Positions 47,601 through 59,148 of a stretch of 64,000 nucleotides of DNA are shown one piece after another. The stretch covers positions 775,800 to 839,799 of the forward strand of contig JAEUWP010000562.1 of the NCBI GenBank assembly GCA_018524725.1, read 5' to 3'. The notes beneath the pieces were generated by a model that did no database searches, was not told the origin of the DNA, and saw only the letters and a program-made list of their open reading frames with translations. The position numbers and the translations under genes were made by a program. The stretch is from Podaxis mareebaensis. Its lineage: Eukaryota; Basidiomycota; Agaricomycetes; Agaricales; Agaricaceae. Position 1 is the first letter of the stretch; each line of letters begins with the position of its first letter.

Positions 47601-50600
47601 CGCGAGGAGTTTTTACTTGGATCATCGATGAGGTTAGTATGCACCACGATGCACTGTCAAGCACACCATTTCCATATGATGATTTGATATTTTAGGATAG
47701 CCAGCTGGCAGTCATCCTTCGCGATTACCTTGGGAAAAATAGGCCCTTGCCAGGCGTGGCGAGTAACCACGCGAACCAGTGGCCACCTATCCACCATGAG
47801 CGCCCAGTCCATGGCGGATCTATGCAGAATGGTGGGGATTACCTTGCTTCTCGTCAGGCGCTGCTGCACCGATATGCTAGGCGTTGGCTGCTTGCCTTGC
47901 ATAACCAAGACGTCGACTTGTATGCTGGATCGTTTTTCAGTGCTTGTGATGAGTTGGCCGATCGTGGGATAGAGATGAATATGCGGAGTTTATGTTATCA
48001 TACGGGGATGGCAGGGAGTGTAGGTGATTCTTTATCCCTTTTCTGATTCACGCCCTAAAAATTCATCAGCGTTTGATGCAATGCGAACGCATTCTGCATC
48101 ACATCTTACGGTTGTCGCAGGCTCGTGTGTTGTTCTCGGTCTCGGACACCATCTATCTACTATGGCTAGAGCTCACACATTCCTACGGAATTCTTGAAAA
48201 GGTGAAATTCTTAGTTCCGCCGTAACCTTAATTTCGTCTAATAATCATAGGATGTTTCGTTAAACATGATCCTGAAACTATTCCCTCGCGTTTCGGATCA
48301 CCGCACCACAATCATGGTAATATCGATGACGGGCGAATCTTTGGATAGGTCCGCCGGTCTGGAGACAAATCCTTGGAAAGTCATCACGGAAACTGCACAG
48401 GAGTCTCGATCAAGTTTGGAAAAAGCGCTATGTTGGCTGAGTCTTCTGTCACGCTCTGGAATTGAAGTTCCTCTGGACATCTACAAACAGTTCACCTCAG
48501 TACTCATCGCTACAGGTAGTCCTTTGAGAGAGTCATGTTCATTTATCAAGGCGATGCTTGCCTCTCTCTGGCTGCGGTCCTTGGGTCGGCAGCGACTTCA
48601 ACCACTGCTCGCGAGCTTTCATCTTTCTTTGATCCCGAAAATCCATAAAGCTTTGCAAGAAGTGGACATGCGACCAGTAGCGTATGTTGTCCTACGCGTA
48701 GGAAGCGACTGGCTAACCCATTTACCATACCTACAGGCTTGCTGTCGTCCGATATACTTTCGCGAGTTGTCTATTGCTTTATGGCTGTGAGCGACCCCAC
48801 CTTTTGTCCTCTGGCTTGATCGAGAACGAGTTTGTATCAACTCTTCCTTCAAGGTAAGTCGTAGTGTGATGAAGGTGTATCGTGCTGATAGCGTCATTAT
48901 AGGCGGAAGCTGACAAGAGAAACTGCCCTTGTGGAACCCGTTTTCATCGACACAGCGGTCATGAAGTCAATTGACCTTCATCTGAAAGTCAAATCTGAAG
49001 ATGTAACAAGCATGATTGCCAACTTCCTGCATACATTCTTTACCTCGTCCTCTTTCATGGAAACCCATGAAATGGACAATTTTGTCCTAAAGAATGAACT
49101 CGTCCTCTCAAAATGGTACGACGCCACTCTTCTTTTTGCAGGCTCGCTTCACAACCCTCCTAGTGCATGGCAGTTTTATGATGTTCAGCAGCCAGAAATT
49201 GCCAAGCTCAGAACGTCGGTTTTGTTGCGAGTCCTTTCCGTTGGCCCAGAAGAGTTTCAGCGCCTGGTTGAACAAGGGCTCTCACACGACCAGGAATGGG
49301 AGAGACGGTAAGAATAGCGTGAATGCGCTCGCAGAGAACCGAGTCTTACTTCGCGTTTCTGCATAGTGCTCGCTCTGCATCCCGCTTGTTCCGCATTATC
49401 CAGGACGTATGCAGCCCAGCCTTTAACGTGGAAGGTCGGCAGTGGAAATCCAGCGTCGCCAAGGTGTTCCAAGTATTCTTCTCCCTGCTCTGGTCAGATG
49501 CAAATGTAGGATTCAGAAACTGAATCTTGAATCGTGATATGCTAAAAGTAACGTAGGAGGAAGTGAGAGTGGTAGTAAAAGCCCACTGCTCGAGCCTTCT
49601 GCCTGCACACTTCGAAGCAATTACTTCTTGCTTTGATGAAACAATAACCAGGGCCCCCATTTCTGACAGGACCAGGTTGGTTTCGTTTCTAACCCGCCTG
49701 CGAGTTCATTTTCCGGGGTGGCGAGGTACGGGCTTGCGCTTATCTTTTGATACAATAAGTACTTACCAGTGGTTTCACAGTTCTTTCTTGGGACGCTGTG
49801 CTCGAGGTCCTTACCGGAAATTGGGATTATGACCGACACCTATACACGGACGCTGGCACTGTGGGCACCCCGACCCTCTTTCACATCTGACTAACGTAAC
49901 GAACCTATGCAGGTGGGAAACGATGGTACAGTTGTAGAAACGGATCCGGAATTAGCCCAGCTTAACGTACGTGCCAAATTAGTTCTGTACTAAAGACGGA
50001 AGTTCTCATCTGCCGCCAGGTTTCCTTGGTGGCACTGGCACTCGACATGCTTTCTGATGGCGTGGAAGTGGACAGTCTTACCCTCATCAAGGTCAAAGCG
50101 CAATTAGTGAGGGCACTGGGCTTCCAGAACGTATCGATCGTTCCAGCCGGCGCCAACGGACGTAGCTTCCATCTGGCCCATGGCGAGATCAAATCGATCT
50201 CGGAATCCGCATATTCATGTTTTAAGGGGCTAGTGTCACTGCTGGATTCGTGGCACAAGATTGAACTCTCATCCCCGGTTATTACGAGTTCACATGACGA
50301 CAAAGAGATGGAGGTCCTCATTGGCACTGCATACGCCGACATTCCTCTTAATATCCTGGCAACATATGAAGAGATACTTGAGCTGCCAGTGCTCGTAATC
50401 AAGCATATCCTGGAAGCGCTCCACGTCATTATCTATAAACATGATTTTGAGAACCGCAATCTCCATGTCTTTTCGGGTTCTCTCAGGAAGTCGGTCGCAA
50501 GAACACTCGATCTCTTGGAGGCCGATGTCCCGTATGAATTGCGACAAGTGGCTTTCTCGATCATTCAGGCATTCTGTAGGAAATCTACAACTATTACCGG

Positions 50601-52766
50601 TTCTTTCATCTTGTATGTGCAATTCCGCACGCCCCAAGCACGCGGTGTCGTTGACTATTTGATAGGAATGTTGCAGAGAGGATTTTGAAGTTAGCAGTTG
50701 CCCAATCAAGCCAGTCATCTCAAGATTCACTAGCAGAGCAAGGATGTCTCTTCGTCGGGGAGATATTCGAGAAGTAAATCCCAATAACTCGCCTCGCTTT
50801 GCGGGCTGCTGACTCTTTTAGGTATTGTCAATCAGGCCTCTTTCTCAATTTTTTGAAGGTCGCTCCATGTCTTCAGTGCTCAACAGGACAATTTCGCTGA
50901 CAATCTTCTAGCGCCCTCTACAAAAGGAAATTTTCCTTGCTCTCAAGCGTGCACTCGGTTGTTCCAAAGGTTCCCCGTCTACATTGAACGACGATCTACT
51001 TTGTGACGCGCTTTCGAGACTACACGAGCTAGAAGTTAATTCATTGCAGAACCTCCTTAACAACTTGGAGTATTTTGTAGACCTCGTACATCATGATCAC
51101 TACAGTGCCAACACGATGAGCCGTGAGTACTGTTATTGTCAGTTCCAAGTCCTAGATTTCGGGTTGTTGACCCACCTGACTAGTTGTTGGGAAGCAGCTT
51201 ACCCACCTTGCGCAACGAATGTCTGATGGGAGTGGGTCCCTAGTCGACGCGTCACCTCTGTTCAACATCCCGGCAACACTTCTCCAGCACAATGGAGCCA
51301 ACAGTAAAGTAAGGCTGGGAAATTCTCACTTGGGAGGACGCTTAAACCCAGTCTATATTAGGACCTGTTACCATACCTCGATACTCTCCTACGAGCTACC
51401 CTGACCAGGCTCCAAGTTGATAGCAAGAGCATTTCGCTGTTGCTCGTAGCCACGACCGGTCTTCATCGCAAGAGCCAACTCCAAGATTCGACATCTATCA
51501 CGAGTACTATCGTCCCCACCGTATTCGAACTGTTAAGCGATGGGCTAAGGTTGAAGACACGATTACTGGCTACTACACTGAAATCGATGCTAGAGGTTGG
51601 CTCTTCTACCAAAGAAACAACACCCATTGATACAGTCGCCCTCAGGCATTGCTCACTGCGCAATTATCCCCGGCAGTTAAGCCCGTCACCTTGCATCCCC
51701 AGCTTTTTGTGGGCCTTGTCGACGGTGGATACTACTGGCTGGACAATTATTATTGGGTCGAAGGCCAGACTGAGCAGGGCTTCCATGCGTCGCTTGCTGT
51801 GGCCAGGATGATCTTTGAAGCCATGTCATATGACGCGTCTGTTCTGCAGAGGCTATCCACAGACTCTGAGGCATGTCCCAGGTGTATCAGGGTTTACACG
51901 AAATAGATTGACCGAATCTTTTTTTAGAAGAACGCACGCTCTCACTTGCGCAGCATGAGAGCATGGAATGTGCTGGCAATCGCAGCACTTTCAGACAACG
52001 CGGACGGTTTCTGGGTGACGCAGCTCTTCAAACAACTGAAATCGTTCTCAGCGATGTATTTCAACGCACTTTGGCCGTACATCAAATCGGCTGGTCCTGT
52101 TCCAGATTCGGCGACAGCAGATCTCAATCAGGCTTACTTGGCGATCAAGCTTTGGCTGGTAATTGCAAAGCATTCGGAGGAAGCGCGTCGGGTTGGAGAG
52201 CCTGTATATAATGCCGTGTGGAACGAGCTTTGGCCCCCGTTCGAGGGCATTGTGCACGTCCTCGAGGCAGAGGCCCAGAGCGGTGTGTCACCTGTAAGTT
52301 TCCAAGCATCCTCGGAGTGGAAAGTTTTCATTCGCCTATGTTCAGATTATGGCAGGTTTTATAGCGTCTTCGATCGCGGACTTGATTTTGTTTATCAAAT
52401 CGTTGCGAATACCGCTGGGCCTCCAAAAATCGGCCCAAAAAGCCATTCTCAAGCGACTACAAAACCTAGTTCGCGGGGAGTCTGTATTGATCAAGGTATT
52501 TTCGCTCAAACCCAGCAGGGGCTCCTGCTCATTGACACTTGTAACAGCTCAACAGAGCAATAGAAGGATTGACGGAAACACATCCAGAAATGCCACTGGA
52601 GACGTTGGTAGACCAGGCAGCAAAGGATCTCATTGCCACCGAAAAATTGCGATTGCTGGAGACGAAGCGCGAACCAGTACGGACGATAGGGGATAGGAAA
52701 GCCAATGTAGAGAAGAAAACGACAGTTGATCGGTTGTATTGGAAGGATGTCAAGCTGCACACGTAG
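44695..52766 (+). CDS. Very large protein with two C1-like zinc fingers, function unknown
   Basis: Start MSSGRPHLPRIDTKYSEPSP at 44695, stop at 52766. About 20 short introns join the frames; for instance DNG|GTACGA...TTGTAG|SPHNPLLSPD near 45210-45275 restores frame. Expected length is roughly 2,300 residues. Residues 1-80 and about 190-245 are disordered and Ser/Pro-rich. At about 46280-46440 comes a first C1-like finger (HDCSACRKAIHGFGLLCPYC, LCAVHFDC) and at 46560-46720 a second (LCSACQRPLWGCASQGFRCD, SCSQFVHPNC), with the C-x2-C, C-x2-C, H-x2-C spacing of phorbol-ester/DAG-type domains. The rest is almost all leucine-rich helix, suggesting HEAT/ARM-like repeats. No kinase, lipase or transmembrane domain was seen. 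A relation to UNC79/UNC80-type helical channel subunits is only a guess. Possible splitting into two genes cannot be excluded, but no internal promoter is apparent. Confidence 0.75.
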
Positions 52767-52830
52767 AATAACAGTCCGTAGATGTGGAGAGCATGCACGA
52801 GGGGATAAATATACAAGAAATGCCCTAGTT
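52767..52830. terminator. 64-bp convergent 3' region
   Basis: Only 64 bases separate the stops of the large C1 protein and DPM2, so their 3' UTRs almost surely overlap on opposite strands. Confidence 0.5.
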
Positions 52831-53210
52831 TCATGCCGTCCGTAGCCGTGCCTTTTCTGCCTTTTTCTTGTTCTCCTTTGCGATGGTTTGGCCGATGAAT
52901 ACGCCAATGACTGTGAGTCCCACGACGAGGATGAAGGCGGGGAGTCGGACTGCCCATTCACGGGCTGGGAAGAAGTTGTGGATTTGACTTGAAGGGTCAA
53001 AGAATGGCTGCAAGGGAAGAAAGAACAAAAGCATGTTGGTGTCAAGTGTGTCGATTTGGCAACTTGACTCACCAGCAGGATAGCCCACGTCGTGTAATAA
53101 GTGAAGACTACGGATGCTGCCAACAGCATTGCTCCCCCAAGTACCCTATCACTAGTACCCTGGACTGGGTTGAGCAGACGTATAATTCATAGCGTTGGAG
53201 AGCATACCAT
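52831..53210 (-). CDS. DPM2: Dolichol-phosphate mannose synthase regulatory subunit DPM2
   Basis: Small ER membrane protein that stabilises dolichol-phosphate mannose synthase and supports GPI and N-glycan mannosylation. Exon 1 is only the ATG at 53210-53208. A 48-nt intron (GTATGC...CCAG, 53207-53160) follows, then exon 2 reads GTSDRVLGGAMLLAASVVFT and YYTTWAILL. A second intron (GTGAGT...CTTGCAG) leads to PFFDPSSQIHNFFPAREWAV, RLPAFILVVGLTVIGVFIGQ and TIAKENKKKAEKARLRTA. Two membrane helices, a central PAREWAV loop and a Lys-rich tail match the family, and about 84 residues is the usual size. Without the mini-exon no in-frame start exists, because a stop lies just upstream. Confidence 0.93.
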
Positions 53211-53408
53211 GTCGAGATATTGTCGGAAGGAGAGTGGTAGTTGTAGAGCAAAGTCTACGTGGATGATGCCAGATGTTTGGACAACGGATTGATACTAACA
53301 TACACAGTAGCGCGTGATCTATTGTAATTTCACTCTACATTTATCTCTCAATCCCAAATACCACGTCTTTCTCTGTACTCCTCGTAAGCGAAGGACTCTG
53401 CATGGGCC
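53211..53408. promoter_or_regulatory. Divergent promoter, DPM2 / Trs120
   Basis: 198 bases between divergent starts of two secretory-pathway genes. The Trs120 side is pyrimidine-rich (53315-53385). No defined motif was identified. Confidence 0.5.
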
Positions 53409-56400
53409 ATGGATAATCACGCCTTTGCTTCTTTGGCTCATGTCCGGATCCTCCTTCTTCCCGTCGGTTCCATTTTACCAACAACCTTCGAGAAGTACGC
53501 GGCCGAAATCCGCAGTTTTGATGCTATAAGACTTGGGGACATTCCTGCGGATGCCAAGGGAGAACGAGGTGCACTATAGTACAAACTTTTGGTGATTGCC
53601 AGCTAATTCCATGTTGCCGAACCTGCAGCTCGATTTATGCCAAACCCCCTTTCGGCTGGTCATCTGCATCTCAGTTTCCCTACCCATCCGCCCCCATCTT
53701 CACACTACTCTCTCTCACTACTAAGACCATCGCACTTTCCACTAGCGGTTATTGGAATAGCTTCAAGCTCCCAAGCCAACGCCTTAAACTCGATATCTTC
53801 CCAATTCAATGCTGCCTTACTCGATATCTTCCCGGCTTCAGACCTCTATCCCCTGGCAAGGAATTGCTTTGTCTTCGAAGAGAACGATAATGCCACAAAT
53901 CTCAATGCCAGCGGTAATTTACCTGGGATTGTCGTAATACCGAACATGATGGGTAATAAGAAATTGTATATTGGAACTCTGCTCGCCGACCTATGTTCGC
54001 AGATCCTTGGAGGGTTTGGGGTTGTGGTTCGTAAGCATTTCTTATGTTGCCATACATAATTGGATTGACAAAGCCAAGATTCAAGCATTGGAGAGTCCTC
54101 TTGGAAATGAGTACCTCAATGCCTCCTTATTGCCAACGCTACCTCCTCTGTCAGAGCTCCCAGCACCTCTCGACCCAGAGAAACCAACGCTTCCTTCCTT
54201 CAGTAGCCAGCCGGAGGTAACAAGAACGAGTTTCTCTCTTGCTCCGGCTCCTCCCCTCAAACGCAATTCATCCTCTGGGCCAAACTATCGGCAGTCGACG
54301 CTGAGCGTGCAACCGCCGAAAAAGCGCTTGAGTGCGATTGGCACAGCTTCTTCTCATGCACGTCTATATAAAATGCTGGGCGATTTCTTCTTGCTCGCTG
54401 GTCGGACTGAAGACGCGAATATCTGGTGGGTGGGATCCGCTGAGCGATCCGTCAAGTTGTTTAGCTAAATGAATAGGTACACCGAAGCCCTCCAGCTTTT
54501 CAAGAACTCACAGGACCACGCATGGCATGCATCCACACTTGAGGGACTGGCAACTGTTGCTGTAGTCGAGGCATGGTCTGCCGGCCATGGCTTGGTGAGT
54601 GGTCACCGCAACATTCCACAAGCAATAAGCTAACGATCGGGCTGGAGCATAATTCGACCACTGCCACGAAAGAGCCTTGGTCAGAGATTATTGAGAAACT
54701 TACGCAAGCAACTTCCCTATATCAGAAGTCGCCACTCTACTACGAAGGTGAAACCAACTATGCGATCCTCGCGTATCTATACTCCCGTTGCATCTTGCGG
54801 CACTCTTCACTTCTCTTCGCTGTGTGGTCTGCGAAGGGTTGGGGTCCATTGGCTTTCACCACGATGCTGCAGCCAGGTCCAAGGCCTCACCTTCCGCCAA
54901 CACTTGCCCACGACGAAGCCGACCAGTGGTTGAATCTAGAGCGTTTGAGCAAGTTCTCTGGAATCTCACGCTCGTCTATTTCTGCTGTCCTTGGTCAAAT
55001 TCACGGTCCCTGGTTGTTGCATCTTCACCCCAGAGAGCGGTTGTCGATCCTAGAAACTATGGCAAGCATGTATGCGTGTTTGGGCTATAAGCGCAAGGAA
55101 GCGTATGTGTTACGGGAAGTCCTTGGATGTGTCATGGATCTTATGGTGTGCGGGCGAGAGGAAGATGGTATCACGAAGGTCTCGGGACCACAAACCGCTG
55201 GAATTGGCACTCAGAACGGTCCTGGCACACCAACAAATTCCTCCGTCGGACTTAATCAGGGAAGCGTTGGTATCAGGATGAGTGAGAGCTCCTCTGGAAA
55301 TGAGAGTGTCCTCAGACTCCTCAAGCACGTGTGTAGGACACTCGGGATTGATCTGGATGCTGTCAAACTGGTGGATGTGCCTAGTCAGGAAGCCGGTGGC
55401 GAGAAGTCTGGAAAGGGTGAAACAGCGAGCACTTTCGATGATGGACTGGCACCAGAACACCTTGGATCTCACGGGTGGCCGGAACTGCAAGTTGGTGTCA
55501 TCAGGGAGGCTGTCGCAGTAGCTGAAGCTCTGCCAGGTGAGCAAGAAGATACAGATGTGATTTTCAGCGTATTTTGACCTTTCGAAAGATTTCCCTGCGG
55601 TCGCCCAGTTTTCCTTGTCGTCCTTGAGGAATTTGCAAACAGTGCTTTCATTTGGAGACCAACACCACCTGTACTCAACATCGATACGCGCCTTGATGAC
55701 AGCTCGCAGACGAGGAGACCTGCGATCTGTCGAGTATTGGTCTGGGAGGCCAATTGTTAGCATCACGCTTGCCCCGTGAGTCCAATGTTCCTGGACCCGA
55801 TGCCTGTCCCAATATATATGATGACTCTAGGATACCCCTTGTGAGGTTACCTGTCGAGAAGCATATGTCGATGTTGTCAAAGCAGATGTCTGGTCCTCCT
55901 CCTATCCTACAGGGTATGACGGACCCTTTCCTCTATAATCCACGGAGAGCAACTACAAAAAAGGTGAGTGCTCGCTTATTGTCAGTTGAGTTCATCTCTC
56001 ATAGGAATAGGATCGAGAAATTGTAGCCCAAAATGAGACCTTAGAGTTCGTCATCACGCTACAGAATCCTTTCGTTTTCGACCTAGAACTTTCATCTCTA
56101 TCGTTAAGGTGGGTAAAGACTACTGCCAGATTATACCTAGTGCCCACACTCTTTAGTACATCTGGTACCGAGTTCCAATCACAGCCGACCCGAGTGGTAA
56201 TACCAGCAAACTCGTTCCATCGAGTCATATTATCTGGTAAAGCCCTGGGTACAGGGACTTTGACAGTCCGGGGATGTTTTGTGCAGTCCCCTGGAGGCAT
56301 CTCTCAAGAGTTTTTGCTCCCGCTACGCACTGATGAAGAGGAAGACCGACTTGCGCGTAAGAAGAGCGCGATTGCGTGCGAGATAGGGCGTTTCAAGTAT

Positions 56401-58181
56401 GCCGGTCTGGAGTCATTCCCTTGGGAAAGGTCCAAGAAGGCGATCAAGTACCAGTCTAGCCAGTTAAATCCAAGAACGAATTTCCGATTTCTGGAGTGCA
56501 AGGTCGTACCAGAACAACCGTTGCTGAGGATACGCCGAACGTCCGTGAATCATGGTGCTTTGATGCTTTACGAGGGGGAGCGGTGAGTCATCTATTTACT
56601 CCTTTCTCCCGATAAAATTGAAAAGAAAACAGATCGATACTACGTGTCACCCTCGAGAACATCTCTTCATTACCCATAGACTTCCTGCATTTGGCATTCG
56701 AGGATTCCACCATGGAACCAGCGCAACAAGCACTAGCAGAGGGAGAATTATCCGTTTTCGATACCTACGAGACGGAACACAGCCTCATTAATGAGCCTGT
56801 CTTTACGTGGAGTAAAGACGAGGCGAGGCCAATCCAACCAGGGCAAACGCTGACTTTGAATATTTCTTGTCTTGGAAAGGCTGGCTGGTGCGTGTTTTCC
56901 GTGGCTTCTGCCTGCCCTCACCCCTGATAATTGGCATCAATACAGCACCAATGGTACTATCCATGTTTCCTATTCCTATGCCCACCGGACGGATCTGGAA
57001 GAGACCTCCGACTATTTCTATACTCGTCAACTATCATACCCTATAATGGTTACCGTCTACCCAATGCTTCAGTGTCAGAACATGAACATAATCCCGTTCC
57101 CTTCTTATCGCGATCATATACATTCCGTAGAAAACGCTACAAGCCACTATCATCTGGATATTGACGACAGGACGAGTTGGTGTTTATTCTCGATAGACGT
57201 ACGGAATACGTATGGATCGCCGTTTGAGGTTTCCTTTGAGCGCGAACAGACTGGTGCGTGGCCCCTGGCATTGCGTATGTTTATTCCTGACGTGGCAATA
57301 ACATAGGAGTTACCCATTCCTCCACCACGACAACCATACCACCCGGATCGACGTCGAGGTCAGCCACGTCGATCATTTTCATTGACACCGGAACATGACA
57401 ATAGCAACAGAATTATCTTACCTCTCAAGCGGATGGCTCTATCCGAAAAGGAGACCTCAGAACCTATCCCCATGCTGTCTGATCGACAGTTTGTGGTAGC
57501 TAAGGACAAACTCTCCGAAGCCGAGCTGCAATTGCAGAGGGAGTTGTTCTGGTACAGAGAAGCTCTGTTCAAGATTGCTCGTGGATACTGGAAAGAGGTT
57601 TGTCAAAATGCAATATGGCATCTCATTTGCGTAATGCTGATATGCTGACAACAGGCTGGAGGTACACGAACAGGAGGAATATCCCTTCGGCAGCAGCGCA
57701 TGACATTGCCTATGTTAGAGGCTTTACGTTCCGACATCGCGCAGGTGGACCTCTCGTTAATTTCTCCTGACAAAGAGGGCAAAGAGAGTGATGGGGACAA
57801 GGAAGGTGAAGAGTTGGGAAGACACCCTTTGAAGCCGAATAAATTCCTCGAACTGCGAGCAAAAGTCACCAACCTATCTTGTAGGTTTCAGCTTTACTCG
57901 TAGCTACGCCTTCCATAACTGATTGAGATCACACAGCATCTTCATTGCCACTCAGCTTAACTCTCGACCTCGAGCCAAGCGATTGTTTGGTATATGAGGG
58001 CACCATCATTGATATACCTGTGGGCCGTCTGGACGAGGGTGCTTCAAGAGAGATTACCGTTCCCATTTGCTTCCTCACAGAGGGTCAATTCGACTTCATG
58101 GCACAATTACGACCTGTGGGTCTTGCGTATGTGGATACAAAACCCGCAAGAGCACAGATCACCGCAACCGTCCGCGGCTGA
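53409..58181 (+). CDS. TRS120: TRAPP-II complex subunit Trs120 (TRAPPC9)
   Basis: Subunit of TRAPP-II, the exchange factor for Rab GTPases of the late Golgi and recycling endosomes. The ATG at 53409 gives MDNHAFASLAHVRILLLPVG, SILPTTFEKYAAEIRSFDAI and RLGDIPADAKGERG, the Trs120 N-terminus. An intron (GTGCAC...CTGCAG) leads to RFMPNPLSAGHLHLSFPTHP. Later regions show MLGDFFLLAGRTEDANIWWV, SPLYYEGETNYAILAYLYSR, HLHPRERLSILETMASMYAC and LGYKRKEAYVLREVLGCVMD, the TPR-like helical part. The C-terminal third (from about 55750) is beta-rich with Ig-like repeats and ends AQITATVRG. About 1,400 residues after some nine introns, which fits fungal Trs120. Confidence 0.92.
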
Positions 58182-58389
58182 TATTTACCCTTCTCTCGTT
58201 TAACTCTCCTCGTACACCTTCTGTAGCGCCTAGAGGTTCGTAGTATGTAGTGTAATTAAGGTTTTCCATAGCATCTACATAATACACAGTATTGAAATTC
58301 GACTCCACAACAGGACGGTAGGCCGAGATGCGGCTCAGGGCTCAAAGAGTTCGGTCCAGATTCAGAGGGTATCGTCACAGATGCAAGAG
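58182..58389. terminator. Convergent 3' region, Trs120 / VPS55
   Basis: 208 bases between two convergent stops, with T-rich and AATTAAGG/ATAATACAC elements that suit 3' end formation. No open frame of note. Confidence 0.4.
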
Positions 58390-58954
58390 CTAGTCATATT
58401 CTGATTCAACCTGATTAAACGCAGCAGAATAAGCAAGGATGGTGCCATATACAAGCCTGGATGAACCCAGTCAGAAAGAGAGAGAGCTGTGGACGAGGTG
58501 TGTCTGGACATACCCTCCACCCACGATCGACATAGCTGACGCTTTTGAGTCGATGATGCCTGAGTGTGCAAGAACTATTGGGAGCGCAAAACCAGTGACG
58601 ACGATGAGTGAGGTTAAGAAACGTCCAAGATCAATTGGACCGCCCGAGTTCTCATAAGATGAGAATTCATCCGAGCCACAGTGGGAGAAGACAGCGTTTG
58701 GAAGCGGTGCGAGAACAAAGGTCAGTGCTGAATTACAAGATTTCAGTAACAAGATAATGGATACGAGAGACCAAGGGTGGACACGTACCGACGAGGAGAG
58801 GAAGCCAGTTGGACCACAGTGCACATGACAGAATGATCAACAAGAAGCCAACAGCAAGGACGAAAGAGAGCAGGATAACAGCTATCAATCTGTGATTTAA
58901 ACGCTGAACAAGTTTGCGGTAATAATAATACTGACTTCTAAGGCCTGCTGCCAT
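58390..58954 (-). CDS. VPS55: VPS55 / LEPROT family endosomal membrane protein
   Basis: Small four-span protein of late endosomes that helps cargo reach the vacuole, related to the animal leptin-receptor overlapping transcript. The ATG at 58954 gives MAAGLRSQYYYYRKLVQRLN, then the first helix LIAVILLSFVLAVGFLLIIL and SCALWSNWLPLLV. A GTACGT intron joins to ALTFVLAPLPNAVFSHCG. The next part has GGPIDLGRFLTSLIVVTGFA and LPIVLAHSGIID. A GTATGT intron near 58508 then gives GGGLVYGTILAYSAAFNQVE and SEYD, with TAG at 58390. The acidic end is usual for fungal members. The 22-residue lead before the first helix is a little longer than usual and may be trimmed by using another start. Confidence 0.9.
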
Positions 58955-59148
58955 GGTTGTGAACGGAGGTTGGAGGAACGGGTTCAGGATCGCGCTGCGA
59001 ACTTGACGGCACACAACCGAACGACAACGGAACTGCGCACTGCTTATGTAAACAGCCTCCTGAGCTGTGGGTTGAGATATTAAGTCAAGAATGGTTGGTA
59101 TAAATTACAGTATGCAGCAAGAAGTCCGTAAGTAACGTAGTACAAAAT
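58955..59148. other. VPS55 promoter / kinesin-5 3' region
   Basis: 194 bases between two minus-strand genes. No open frame, repeat or distinct motif was seen. Confidence 0.35.
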
